Shown one piece after another: positions 26,832-35,889 of a stretch of DNA of 64,000 nucleotides; the first letter of the stretch is position 1, and each line of letters opens with the position of its first letter. A model generated the notes under the pieces. That model did no database searches. It worked only from the letters and a program-made list of their open reading frames with translations, and was not told where the DNA came from. The stretch lies in NCBI RefSeq assembly GCF_014193655.1, contig NZ_JACHZQ010000006.1, positions 310,001-374,000 on the forward strand, written 5' to 3'. Position numbers and translations under genes: made by a program. This DNA comes from Rhizobium sp. BK313. GTDB lineage: Bacteria; Pseudomonadota; Alphaproteobacteria; Rhizobiales; Rhizobiaceae.

Positions 26832-27491
26832 CTAATGATGCCCATTCTCGGTCTTGTAGCCGGCTTGCTGGATGGGATGCGCGTCGGCGAACGCCGAGAG
26901 TTCGAAGCAGCGCTTCCCAAGGGCCGCCACGGCGGGAAACGCCGCTAAGTCCAATTCAAAAAGATTGGCCATGACGATTTGGCCAGCAATGCAGATGTCA
27001 GCGATCGTCGGTGCAGGTCCCAGCGCAAATGGAGCGGGTGGGCGTCGCGTTAGCAGCCGCTCGTAGGTCGCAAGTCCTTCGTCCACCCAATGTTTGCACC
27101 ATGACTCGATTGCAGCCGCGTCGGCGCCGAATGCCGCGCCGAGATGTTTACGGACGCGCGGCACGATAAATGGATGGGAATCGGCAACCGAAACCAATGC
27201 AAGCGAACGGGCATAGGCGCGCTCTTTCGCATCGGCAGGTAGGAGCCGGGGCTCCGGCCAAATGTCGTCGAGATATTCCATGATGGCCAGCGACTGGAAA
27301 ATGCGATGGCCGTCATGAACAAAGGTGGGCACCACATGCTCCGCATTCACTTCCGCATAAGCGGTATCGAACTGGCGTCCGGATAGAATATCGATTTCGA
27401 TTTCCTCGAAGGGAAGTTTCTTCAACGCAAGTGCAACACGGACGCGGAATGCCGCATTGGATCGCCAGAAGCCGTAGAGTTGAATTGGCAA
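26832..27491 (-). CDS. Zeta-like glutathione S-transferase (maleylacetoacetate isomerase-like) lacking the SSC motif
   Basis: Cytosolic protein of 219 residues with an N-terminal thioredoxin-like domain (1-80; VNAEHVVPTFVHDGHRIFQS and AIMEYLDD bind glutathione) and an all-helical C-terminal domain (APTIADICIAGQI). The length and overall pattern fit maleylacetoacetate isomerase. However, the catalytic segment that normally reads RSSCSxRVR is RSNAAFRVR here, so the Ser-Ser-Cys core is partly lost. It may be an isomerase homologue with altered chemistry. No tyrosine-catabolism genes are nearby. Confidence 0.8.
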   Translation of the reverse strand: MPIQLYGFWRSNAAFRVRVALALKKLPFEEIEIDILSGRQFDTAYAEVNAEHVVPTFVHDGHRIFQSLAIMEYLDDIWPEPRLLPADAKERAYARSLALVSVADSHPFIVPRVRKHLGAAFGADAAAIESWCKHWVDEGLATYERLLTRRPPAPFALGPAPTIADICIAGQIVMANLFELDLAAFPAVAALGKRCFELSAFADAHPIQQAGYKTENGHH

Positions 27492-28227
27492 TGGATTGGT
27501 CCTTTCCTGATACTTCCATCAGAAAGATAAGCGAAACCCTATCATGGGCTGAGTGGAAACCGATAAGCGAGACATGCGGAGCGGCAATACCCGAGCACTC
27601 CGATCCCGGGTCCCCGCTATTCGATCAGAATAGCAGAGCCCGCAGAAAGTGTTTGGTAAAGTCTTCCTCACTTCAGCGTGCGCATCAATACGACGCAGGC
27701 CAGCGCTGAAAGGCAGGCACAGAATCCCATCACGCCCATCCATGCCAAACCCGTACGATCGTGCTTCCGGCCAGCCCGCGGCTCCTCCGAGGAAGATGGC
27801 GGAGGTAGAGTGTGTTGATTCTGTTCTGTGCAAGTCGATTGAGCGCGAGGGCACGTATCTGGCGGCGATCCGCTTGGGGCCGGCGATCTATTTCCGGCGC
27901 AAGGGCATGCATGCGGCCGCTAAAATGAACCGCTTTGCGTGACGTTGAGCGTCGGCGCGGGGGCCCACAGGCGTCCGTTGGAAAGGGTGATATTGCCAGT
28001 TTCTCTGTGTTGCACCAGCCGCTTGTTTACAAGAGCCGGCGTAGCTTAGTGAAACAACAAGTAGACAAGCGGGTAGGCGTGGTGTATGTCAAACAATCGA
28101 AGCTTTGTTTGCTGATATTTGTTTTTGCTGCGCCTGGCGCCTCTTCACGAACTTCCCCTCTCAAAGTCGAAACAACCGCCGTGCGCCGCCCGGCGGGGGA
28201 TTAAATGTTGCTATGAAAGGGTTTCGT
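27492..28227. other. Gene-poor stretch upstream of cspA, including its likely long leader
   Basis: I see no convincing gene. A 97-codon frame at 27649-27942 has no recognised domain or clear ribosome binding site. Close to cspA, CAAACAA (28090-28096) and TTGTTTG (28105-28111) form an inverted repeat, and a GC-rich segment at 28182-28200 can fold. Cold-shock genes often have long structured leaders, so the last 150 bases may be the cspA 5-prime UTR (inference). Confidence 0.4.
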
Positions 28228-28437
28228 ATGACCACAGGCACAGTTAAATGGTTCAATGCCACCAAGGGCTTCGGCTTCATTCAGCCTGACGACGGCAGCG
28301 CCGACGTCTTCGTTCACATTTCTGCCGTCGAACGTGCTGGCATGCGCTCGCTCGTCGAAGGCCAGAAGCTCGCCTTCGAACTGGAGCAGGATCGCAAGTC
28401 GGGCAAGATGTCCGCAGCCCAGCTCCAGGCCGCTTAA
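28228..28437 (+). CDS. Cold-shock protein (CspA family)
   Basis: RNA-binding protein of 69 residues forming a single OB-fold. The RNP1 motif KGFGFIQ (residues 13-19) and RNP2 motif VFVHIS (about 28-33) are intact, and the N-terminus TGTVKWFNATKGFGFI is diagnostic. The ATG at 28228 is chosen over upstream in-frame starts because it gives the standard length and follows AAAGG. The C-terminus SGKMSAAQLQAA is typical of alphaproteobacterial members. Probably an RNA chaperone for cold or stationary phase. Confidence 0.95.
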   Translation: MTTGTVKWFNATKGFGFIQPDDGSADVFVHISAVERAGMRSLVEGQKLAFELEQDRKSGKMSAAQLQAA

Positions 28438-28616
28438 GCCTTAGCGTCCCGTGACCACGGATGTGCTGGCACGGGATCAAGGCGTTCAAAGGCTAGGCAC
28501 ATGTCTGGCCCTTTTTCCGTTGAAGTGTTGATCCACGCGGATATCTGCGGGACTTCCTTTTGAGGCCAACATGCGCTTCAACCCGCGACCCCCAGAAATC
28601 CGATAGGGAAAATACA

Positions 28617-28997
28617 TTGAGAAACCTGAACGACAACAGCTTTGCTGAGCGCCGCAAATCCGCGGAGAATGCCAAGCGGGAGCTTTTGGCGAAGTTTGCG
28701 TCCACCCCGAAATCGACGGATCCCGCGATGCAGGAACGGCTGGCGGCACGCGAGGCTGTTGCTGCAGCAAGGGAGGCGCGCCGAGCCGAGCGTGACGCCT
28801 TAAAGGCAGCGGAGAAGGAGCGTCTCCTGATGGAAACCGCCGCATTAGCGGCAGCGGCGCAAGCCCAGGCGAAAGCAGTCGCCGAAGCCGCGCAAGCAGA
28901 AATCGACAATCGCAATTCTCGTGTTATGGCCGACGAAGCTGCGCGCAAGGCCGAACGCGATCGCCGCTACGCGGCACGCAAGGCCCGTCAAGGCTGA
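28617..28997 (+). CDS. DUF6481-like, Ala/Arg/Glu-rich small protein
   Basis: Hydrophilic protein of 126 residues, rich in Ala, Arg, Glu and Lys and almost certainly a long alpha-helix or coiled coil (AREAVAAAREARRAERDALK and similar). The opening NLNDNSFAERRKSAENAKRE resembles the DUF6481 family often found next to cold-shock genes in rhizobia. A TTG start at 28617 is chosen because TAGGGA lies 7 bases upstream; the in-frame ATG at 28560 has no such site. It follows cspA by 179 bases. Function unknown; an RNA-linked role is only suggested by the neighbour. Confidence 0.7.
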   Translation: MRNLNDNSFAERRKSAENAKRELLAKFASTPKSTDPAMQERLAAREAVAAAREARRAERDALKAAEKERLLMETAALAAAAQAQAKAVAEAAQAEIDNRNSRVMADEAARKAERDRRYAARKARQG

Positions 28998-29026
28998 CGG
29001 CTGAAGACCATGCCCGAAGCGCGGAG

Positions 29027-30121
29027 ATGAATCCCGCTTCGGTGACGCTCACGCCGAGGACGGAGAACGGATCGAATTCCATGAATGGCAACGCCCACGC
29101 AATTCAGGCACCTCGCGAAGAAGCCGCCGGCGCCTGGCTGAAGATCCTCTCGAAGTACCGGCAACCGCGGTTTGGACGCAGCGCCTTCGAGCTTTTTGTT
29201 ACGGTTTTGCCTTTTGTGGCATTCTCGGCCGGCGCATATGTCTCTCTCTCCCAGCAATTCTGGCCAGGGCTGATTCTTATCTTGCCGGCTGCGGCCTTTC
29301 TACTGCGCCTCTTCATGATCCAGCATGATTGCGGGCATGGCTCGTTCTTCGCCCGACGGGGCCTCGACAGCTGGACGGGGCGCGTCATCGGCGTATTGAC
29401 GTTGACGCCTTATGATTATTGGCGGCGGGCGCACGCCGCCCATCATGCGTCAGCCGGCAATCTGAACGAGCGAGGCGTCGGCGATATTACCACACTGACC
29501 GTCGCGGAATATCATCGCCTTTCCTGGTCGGGACGCCTTGCTTACCGGCTTTACCGGCATCCGCTGGTGATGTTCGGTATTGGACCCGCCTGGCTGTTTT
29601 TATTCAAGCAACGCCTGCCTTTCGGAATGATGGGCTCCGGCGCTTTGCCCTGGTTTTCAACCATGACGACGAACCTAGCGATCGCAGCGGTCACGGCATT
29701 GATGATATGGGCCGTCGGACTCGTGCCGTTTCTCCTGATCCACCTGCCGATCGTGTTGCTTGCCGGCGCGGCAGGCGTGTGGCTCTTCTACGTTCAACAC
29801 CAGTTCGAGGAAACCCATTGGTCGAAGGCCGAAGCGTGGCGATTTCCCGAGGCCGCTCTTCACGGGGCATCCCACTATGATCTGCCGCTGGTGCTCCGGT
29901 GGGTTACCTGCAATATCGGCGTTCATCATGTCCATCACCTGTCGAGCAGGATCCCCTATTACCGGCTCCAGGAGGTGCTGCGCGATCATCCCGAATTGGC
30001 GGGGATCGGACGCATAACGTTATGGCAGAGCCTTCAATGTGTCAGGTTCGTGCTTTGGGACGAAAACAGCGGTAAGCTCGTTTCCTTCCGCGATGCCACA
30101 AAGGCGGCGACGCCTGCATAA
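29027..30121 (+). CDS. Fatty acid desaturase family membrane protein
   Basis: Integral-membrane di-iron enzyme of 364 residues. The three histidine boxes are present: H100-DCG-H104, H136-AA-HH140 and VHHVHHLSSRIP in the last quarter. Two pairs of hydrophobic segments lie between them (FELFVTVLPFVAFSAGAYV, WPGLILILPAAAFLL and later ones), matching acyl-lipid desaturases of the delta-9/delta-12 type. The start could be 29027 or ATG 29081. Placed after cold-shock genes, it may adjust membrane fluidity (inference). Confidence 0.9.
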   Translation: MNPASVTLTPRTENGSNSMNGNAHAIQAPREEAAGAWLKILSKYRQPRFGRSAFELFVTVLPFVAFSAGAYVSLSQQFWPGLILILPAAAFLLRLFMIQHDCGHGSFFARRGLDSWTGRVIGVLTLTPYDYWRRAHAAHHASAGNLNERGVGDITTLTVAEYHRLSWSGRLAYRLYRHPLVMFGIGPAWLFLFKQRLPFGMMGSGALPWFSTMTTNLAIAAVTALMIWAVGLVPFLLIHLPIVLLAGAAGVWLFYVQHQFEETHWSKAEAWRFPEAALHGASHYDLPLVLRWVTCNIGVHHVHHLSSRIPYYRLQEVLRDHPELAGIGRITLWQSLQCVRFVLWDENSGKLVSFRDATKAATPA

Positions 30122-30193
30122 CCTATCCGGCGCCGATGCAAATTCGCTAATCCAGACTCCAAACCATCCACCTCGTTATCCAAGGACCGAACA

Positions 30194-30523
30194 TTGAACA
30201 CGACCACGGACAGAAATCAGAACGCCACACCCGCGGTCATCGAGCTTACGCCGACCCAGATCAAGGGTCTGAAGCTCGCCAAGGATGGTGACCTGTTCCC
30301 TCAGGACGCAAAGAAATGGACGCATCTGAACGCCGTCGTCACTTATGCGAGAACCGACCGATTCAAGGAGCGGCCGCAGAAAGTCAAATTCCTGACGACG
30401 ACAACATTGGACGAATTGCGGGAATTGGGTCTTCTGCGAAGCCTCAATCCGAACGCAAAGACCGATGAAGCCGCGCATGGAATTACCATGGCAGGCAAAG
30501 TGTGGCTAATGAGAAACAAATAA
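30194..30523 (+). CDS. Small protein of unknown function
   Basis: A 109-residue soluble protein beginning with TTG at 30194, preceded by AAGGA at 7 bases. It contains LTPTQIKGLKLAKDGDLFPQ and HGITMAGKVWLMRN, which resemble a winged-helix or ParB-like surface, but no family can be assigned with confidence. It is not part of an obvious operon. Confidence 0.6.
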   Translation: MNTTTDRNQNATPAVIELTPTQIKGLKLAKDGDLFPQDAKKWTHLNAVVTYARTDRFKERPQKVKFLTTTTLDELRELGLLRSLNPNAKTDEAAHGITMAGKVWLMRNK

Positions 30524-30604
30524 CCCGGTCTTCCGGCGATATCGCGGTGGGCTGATCCGGAAGCAGCGTCGTCGCCATCCGGGTTGTGCGAAGTCCAGCT
30601 CTCA

Positions 30605-31084
30605 CTATTGCAGACCGCACAGGTTCGACAGGCGTATTTGTGCCCAATTGCGCAGGAATTCTTGCGTTTGTGGCAGTTTCGATAAGAGCTCGGCGGCTGG
30701 ACCGCTAATATTTATAGTTGAATCCGTTATCTTGCATGCGCCGATATCGAGCGTCACTTTCGCGACGACCTTACCATCCAGCGGTGACAATTGCAGGAAG
30801 GATTCCGTACTCGACCCGCAAGTCACAGACACGTTTGCCGTGACCGAAACACCATTTGGAGCTGTACAGAAATCAACGGCCGTTACCTCAAGTCTCCTCG
30901 TGCGATTTGGTCCGGCTGGCATCTGTTCGCATAGCTTCGCGGTAGAGATTATTGACGTGATTTGTCGCCATTCCGGACTTTTCAAAGCTGACCAACAGCC
31001 AGCCGAGGCAAAATCGGAAAATACAACAGATAATCCTACGGAAATACAGACTACTTCCGCGACTCTGACAAATCGGCCTCTCAT
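30605..31084 (-). CDS. Secreted protein of unknown function
   Basis: A 159-residue protein with an N-terminal signal peptide (VVCISVGLSVVFSDFASA, about residues 10-28) and five Cys residues in the mature part (for example GCWSAL, KLCEQM, DFCTAP, VTCGSS, GACKIT, LCGLQ), which suggests disulfide bonds in the periplasm. No domain recognised. It stands alone between the desaturase region and the exopolysaccharide locus. Confidence 0.6.
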   Translation of the reverse strand: MRGRFVRVAEVVCISVGLSVVFSDFASAGCWSALKSPEWRQITSIISTAKLCEQMPAGPNRTRRLEVTAVDFCTAPNGVSVTANVSVTCGSSTESFLQLSPLDGKVVAKVTLDIGACKITDSTINISGPAAELLSKLPQTQEFLRNWAQIRLSNLCGLQ

Positions 31085-31383
31085 GTGACCGCTCTCTATA
31101 TTTTAAGGACGCTGAATTCTACATGGGTTTTGCACTGCGTTCAACCGTCAAATCTTTGGAAACACTACTAAAGATTTTCGCACACGCCTATTGCGCCGCG
31201 TCGGCAGCGTCAAACAACGTCGTTCGCGCGTGCGTCCATCGACATTAATTCCCTTGGCCACATGCCGACGGCACACACCGTCCAGTTCATTCGCTCGCTG
31301 CTTTCGCCTGGCCCGCCTCTCTTCCCATCCCCAAGTCGACGCGTCGCGCTGATCGCAACAGATCAACGATAGCGGTTCGCGTC

Positions 31384-32829
31384 CTAGCTGCGGCCGAGCA
31401 GCAGTTTCACGCGCTCAGCCGTCCACTGGCGATGGAAGGTTCCAAGCCAGCCCAGATAGGCGATAACCCCAATCAAAATTGTCAGGCCGAGGCGAAAGCC
31501 AATATTCCAGTCAAGTATTTCTGACCTCGTCCACCAGGTCGCAAGACCCATAAATGCAGATCCAATCGCCGCCGGAGCAAGCCCTCGATACACAGAAAGA
31601 TGCGCCAGTTTCAGTCTCTTATGCAGGAATAAATTGCCGGCAATGCCATAGACCAATGCGGGCGCGGACATCCAGATAATGGCAGCTTGGGGAGAAATCT
31701 TCGGCAAGCACAAGAGCACCGTGATGCAGGTCACTGCCACCGCGATACTATATTTCAATGAGGCCCTGTTCAGATTCAAGGCGTTCATCGCAATTGGGTT
31801 AAACCATGCAATCGGAATCATCAGGGATATGATGGCGACAGACCGAATGATTGGCGCCACGCCATAATACGCATGCGGCAACAGCAAAGCGACGATATCA
31901 TCTGAAATGACAAACAGCCCGGTGAATGCAGGCAATGAGACAAAGGCCGCCGTTCGGATGATTGCAACGTAGACCTCTTGCTCCTTCGCGATGTCGCCTC
32001 GAACCTTTGTCATCAGGGGAAGCCACAGCGAAAACAGTGGGCCGATGAGAGGCCCTTGCATCGTTTCACCGATGCGGTCGGCCGCGCGAAACAAGCCGAC
32101 GGTCCGTTCATCGTATCGCAGGCCGAATATCAAGACCACCGCACGCTGCGTCGACAGGCTGAGCGCCGCAACGGACCACAGGGGAAGGAAGCGTCGCAAG
32201 ATATTCCGAGCGATGTGCCAATCGGCATCAAATCCAGGACGCCAACGCGTATAGCGATATTCGAACAGAAGAACCGCGAGTACCGACACGACCCTTTGAA
32301 CAACCAGCGCCCAGATCGCCCAGGGAGTGAAGGCAAGCATAATCCCGGCAGCGCCACCTGCAAACGTGCTTACGATATTACGCTGGGTGAATGTCTTGAA
32401 GCCGAGATCCTTCATGATCAAGGCATCCATCACCGAAAGCCACGGGGTCGCCAAAAGCATCAATCCGAATATCGGCATAAAATAGCGTATCAGCGGTGCG
32501 TTTTGGTAATCGGCGACTAGCGGGGCGGCAGCGACCAACAGTGCCGCAAACGGCAACGCGACGGACAACAAACCGTAGAACGCCGAGTTCAGTGTTTTTC
32601 TGTCGTAGCCTTTCGCCTGGATAACGGCATCCATGCCGGCATATCTCCCTTCGTTGGCAAGGAAATCTGCAATCACCGAAGACAGGGCAACGACACCGAA
32701 GAGTTCAGGCGGCAACGCCCGTGCGAGGATCAAAAAGATGACGAAGCCGGATGCCTGGGAGAGGATCGCATTGACGCTGCTCCACAAAATTCCACTGCGA
32801 AGGGCTCGTGAAATCGAGATTTCGGTCAT
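31384..32829 (-). CDS. Lipopolysaccharide/exopolysaccharide flippase (Wzx/ExoT-like)
   Basis: Polytopic inner-membrane protein of 481 residues with 12-14 hydrophobic segments, of the MATE-like oligosaccharide flippase family. The N-terminus SGILWSSVNAILSQASGFVI and ILARALPPELFGVVALSSVI is the standard opening of WzxC/ExoT-type proteins. It should move lipid-linked repeat units across the membrane for polymerisation by the ExoQ/ExoP pair encoded upstream. It is the last gene of the minus-strand exopolysaccharide locus. The length is close to ExoT, but the assignment as ExoT itself is not certain. Confidence 0.85.
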   Translation of the reverse strand: MTEISISRALRSGILWSSVNAILSQASGFVIFLILARALPPELFGVVALSSVIADFLANEGRYAGMDAVIQAKGYDRKTLNSAFYGLLSVALPFAALLVAAAPLVADYQNAPLIRYFMPIFGLMLLATPWLSVMDALIMKDLGFKTFTQRNIVSTFAGGAAGIMLAFTPWAIWALVVQRVVSVLAVLLFEYRYTRWRPGFDADWHIARNILRRFLPLWSVAALSLSTQRAVVLIFGLRYDERTVGLFRAADRIGETMQGPLIGPLFSLWLPLMTKVRGDIAKEQEVYVAIIRTAAFVSLPAFTGLFVISDDIVALLLPHAYYGVAPIIRSVAIISLMIPIAWFNPIAMNALNLNRASLKYSIAVAVTCITVLLCLPKISPQAAIIWMSAPALVYGIAGNLFLHKRLKLAHLSVYRGLAPAAIGSAFMGLATWWTRSEILDWNIGFRLGLTILIGVIAYLGWLGTFHRQWTAERVKLLLGRS

Positions 32830-33204
32830 TCAGTTTTCCCGTCCCGCTCACGCCCGCCTTAAACACACTATAGAAAACTTCGCCAATTAATAAGGCACCA
32901 AGATGGATGAAGCCGCCACCGGTGATCTGGCTATACTTTCTATGCGCCGTCGTCCCGAAGGCCATGTTTGGTAGACTTTTTATCGGCCAAATTTGCAGCC
33001 CCGGGTCAAAGAGGAGCATCCGTGTCCTGAACTTGACAGAATAACAATACCTCCCCGGGAAACGTACATCGCCGAAGTCGCTCAAAAGACGATCCGCGGT
33101 GAATCCGCCGCGATATTGCGGGGAGATCGCGACGAAACGAGCCATCATGGTGAAGCAACGCCCTGGCTAAACACAGGAGAGAGCGCCTGGCCCCACCCAA
33201 ACCA
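32830..33204. other. Intergenic stretch between GT8 and flippase genes
   Basis: No frame here resembles a known protein. Two short minus-strand frames overlap each other without ribosome binding sites. No strong hairpin was noticed. Confidence 0.4.
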
Positions 33205-34284
33205 TCATGGCTTCAAGAGCGCCCAGATCAGTGTCGTCTTTATCCGCCGGCGAATGCTCTTCTTGAAATTCGTTTCCCCAATCTTGTTGACCGCGTCCCA
33301 ATAGGGCGTGCGCTTGAGGTAATGATAGTATTTCCAAATATAAGGATGGTATCCGTCGATCGACCAGGGTTTGTTATGTTCGGTGAAATGGATGATCTTT
33401 GGGCGCCGGTCGTTTGCCATCTCGGACTTTTCGGCAAAACACGGCCTTCCTTCCTGCATCAGCATCCGGCGCTGGACGTTCCAAAGCGGGTCGAAATGCT
33501 TCCATTGGCCCCAAAAGACGACGTTGAGTGCGTCCTGATCGATTTGATCGAGCTCTTCGAACCGTGTTTCCAACAGATCCAGGACCTGCGAAAACTCATT
33601 GCCTTGCCGGATCCTTTCAAGATCCAGCAGAAGAATGCCGGAGTTGAAATAGGCCAATCGCTTGGGCGGCAATCCGAAATGTTTTGCAAATGCTTCAGAA
33701 TCGATACCAACGTCGTAGACGCCGCCAATCATGCAATCGCCGAGGTCCTGCATCCAAAGCTCGCGTATGTCACCGATCACCACAACATCGGCATCGAGAT
33801 AAAGAACCTTGCTGACATCTGCCGGTGCAAGATCGGGAAGCGCCAAACGATGGTAGGCAGCGCGGCTAACATGCCTTCTTCCCTCCATGTTCAACAGGCG
33901 TGAATCCGTGATCTCGAGCCATTCAAACCTTTGGCCCGGTGCGCAACGTTCCAAATCCGCGTGTTGGTCGAGCGGTATGCCGTCATGGACAATCAGAAAA
34001 CGGAATCGAGCATCACGGGCGTTATCGATCAAGGACGTGAGTGCTACAGCCGCGTGCGGCAGGTAACCAGCGTCGATGCCGAAGGCGATAACAACCTCCG
34101 AGACATCGCGTGGCGGTATTTTCGAACGGGCCTCCCAAACAGCGGGGTCGTCCGTTACTGAGGAGATGTCGCCTGGCAGGGAAACGTTTGTCCTGGCGAA
34201 GGGCATAGACTTTGCAAAGAAGGACGGACGCTTACTCACGGAAACTGGCGTTCCATGTGCCCCTACTGGTTCAACCATCACCAT
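33205..34284 (-). CDS. Glycosyltransferase family 8
   Basis: Retaining GT-A type sugar transferase of 359 residues. The opening VVIAFGIDAGYLPHAAVALT, the metal-binding DxD in VLYLDADVVVIGDI, the segment YFNSGILLLDLERIR and the late HFTEHNKPW are classical for GT8 (LPS alpha-glucosyl or galactosyl transferases such as RfaJ/RfaI). About 60 extra residues precede the domain; several in-frame ATGs exist there, so the start is uncertain. Classical succinoglycan loci do not carry a GT8, so this is a candidate for adding an alpha-linked side-chain sugar. Confidence 0.88.
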   Translation of the reverse strand: MVMVEPVGAHGTPVSVSKRPSFFAKSMPFARTNVSLPGDISSVTDDPAVWEARSKIPPRDVSEVVIAFGIDAGYLPHAAVALTSLIDNARDARFRFLIVHDGIPLDQHADLERCAPGQRFEWLEITDSRLLNMEGRRHVSRAAYHRLALPDLAPADVSKVLYLDADVVVIGDIRELWMQDLGDCMIGGVYDVGIDSEAFAKHFGLPPKRLAYFNSGILLLDLERIRQGNEFSQVLDLLETRFEELDQIDQDALNVVFWGQWKHFDPLWNVQRRMLMQEGRPCFAEKSEMANDRRPKIIHFTEHNKPWSIDGYHPYIWKYYHYLKRTPYWDAVNKIGETNFKKSIRRRIKTTLIWALLKP

Positions 34285-34349
34285 TCCCCTTTTTTAAGTT
34301 TGCGAGAGGCGATCTGCGGCCGGTTTTCTTGGGCCACGCGCAAGCGGTC

Positions 34350-35312
34350 CTATTGCCAGCCGGGATAGCCCGACCAGTTCCTTCGCATTCCGATCTTCAC
34401 GCATGCCCAATCTGCCAAGGCATCCAGCGCCAGAGGTGCGCTGAATTTCCATCCCGCCTTGTCGAGCGCATCCAAATGAATGCCGAGATTTTCGCGGCCG
34501 TGATCCTGTTTCCACCACGCGATGATGCGGCGGACATAATATCGGCGGAACCGAAGCAACTGAGCGCTGTATTCCGGGCCGAAAGCCAACGGGCCATAGC
34601 GGGTCATCAAATGTAGCGCATCGCGCGTCCACGCTCTTGTTTTGCTCGCCGAGGTAAGGGATGTCATTGTGTTGGCGTGGACGCGGGTAAATCCAAGGTT
34701 TTCGTGAACGAAACCGAAGTCCGACCGCGTCAGCATTTTCAGCACGGCATCGAGATCCCAACCACTGTCTACGGCATCCTCGAACAGAGGATGGAGCTGA
34801 TCGGCAACACTTTTTCGCCACATCATCTGCACCGGCATCAACACGCCCTGGCGCAGCAACGTCATCCGTATCGCCTCCGTCCCGTTGAAGACGGTTCGAT
34901 CCTTGGGCCAGAAAAAATCCTGGACCGCACCGGCACAATGATGCAGGCAACCGACCGCGCCGACCCCGGGGTTGTTCTCTGCAAGAGCGGCCATCTTCGC
35001 CACGGAATCGGGCGTTATCGTATCGTCGTCACAGAGGTAACGGACATAAGCGGCCTCAGCCGGTACGTGTGAGTAGGCGCGATTCCAATTGTCACGCTGA
35101 CCGAGCGTTTCGTGGTTGTAGTATGATACGACCGGAACGCGCTTGTTGCTGTAGTTTGCTATGATTTCGGCTGTTCCATCGGTGCTGTTATTGTCCAGCA
35201 CGATATGCACGACGCTCCGCCATATCTGTTTTTGCACCGACTCCATTGTTTCGGCAAGAAAGCGTGCGCCATTGTGAGTCGGTGTAACAATAGCAACGAG
35301 CGGCGCTGTCAT
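34350..35312 (-). CDS. Glycosyltransferase family 2
   Basis: Inverting GT-A transferase of 320 residues. Typical features: VAIVTPTHNGARFLAETMES at the start, IVLDNNSTDGTAEIIANY, and the metal-binding RYLCDDDTITPDS. The ATG at 35312 is chosen because GGAAAGG precedes it; the ATG at 35348 has a weaker site. It lies 65 bases upstream of the GT8 gene and probably acts with it on the same repeat unit. It does not match ExoA, ExoL, ExoM, ExoO, ExoU or ExoW in obvious motifs. Confidence 0.88.
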   Translation of the reverse strand: MTAPLVAIVTPTHNGARFLAETMESVQKQIWRSVVHIVLDNNSTDGTAEIIANYSNKRVPVVSYYNHETLGQRDNWNRAYSHVPAEAAYVRYLCDDDTITPDSVAKMAALAENNPGVGAVGCLHHCAGAVQDFFWPKDRTVFNGTEAIRMTLLRQGVLMPVQMMWRKSVADQLHPLFEDAVDSGWDLDAVLKMLTRSDFGFVHENLGFTRVHANTMTSLTSASKTRAWTRDALHLMTRYGPLAFGPEYSAQLLRFRRYYVRRIIAWWKQDHGRENLGIHLDALDKAGWKFSAPLALDALADWACVKIGMRRNWSGYPGWQ

Positions 35313-35889
35313 GCCTTTCCGACCCACCCTTTGAATAGAAACTTTCATAATCTCGAATTTAAGATTACCGTCACCAAAGGGTTAGTCAACGCTATATTTA
35401 CAAACACGCTTTTATAACGTGCAAAAATGACTCTATTTAATAACTAATAGGTTGTTTTTGCGTTTATATACTTCATATGTAGTATGATTCAGCTAACTAA
35501 AATGGGCTATTTGTTGAATTCCCAGGACTGTTCTGTGACTCGCCAGTCAAGTTTCGGCATGGGCGGGCGCTTGACGGATGAATCAAAAAAACCGGTCGCC
35601 TCTGCGCCAGGCAAGAAACGGCGGGCCTGCAAGAGAATAGGACGATTTATTGCAGTCCGCGATTAAGCCCCGCGGGCTCGAGGAAGGTCGCTGAGAGCGG
35701 CTGACGGGTTGGACAAGACGTGCTCAAGAAGCAAATGGCTCTCCTGAGGCTTTTATTCCGATCTGTTCAGGCGATAGACTTGAACGCGGGAATGGTGTCG
35801 TCACTCCTCGAACGCGCACACGATTTCAATGTTCGCGGGCCGATCGAAAATGGAGGCGCTATCGAACTCTAATTTGGTCGGGCTCGATC
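35313..35889. other. AT-rich intergenic region
   Basis: Bases 35350-35480 are clearly richer in A and T than the surroundings and probably hold the promoter for the minus-strand GT2-GT8 genes. Small plus-strand frames at 35484-35666 and 35735-35872 (45 codons) have no recognisable features. No gene is supported. Confidence 0.4.

Noticed and set aside
27649..27942. Plus-strand frame of 97 codons upstream of cspA
   Set aside because: No recognisable family, no ribosome binding site, and no operon context.
28447..28476. Hairpin TCCCGTG/CACGGGA after cspA as an intrinsic terminator
   Set aside because: The stem is only 7 bp with a 16-base loop and no T-run follows.
35735..35872. Possible 45-residue peptide in the AT-rich gap
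   Set aside because: An ATG and stop exist, but no ribosome binding site or similarity; this length arises easily by chance.
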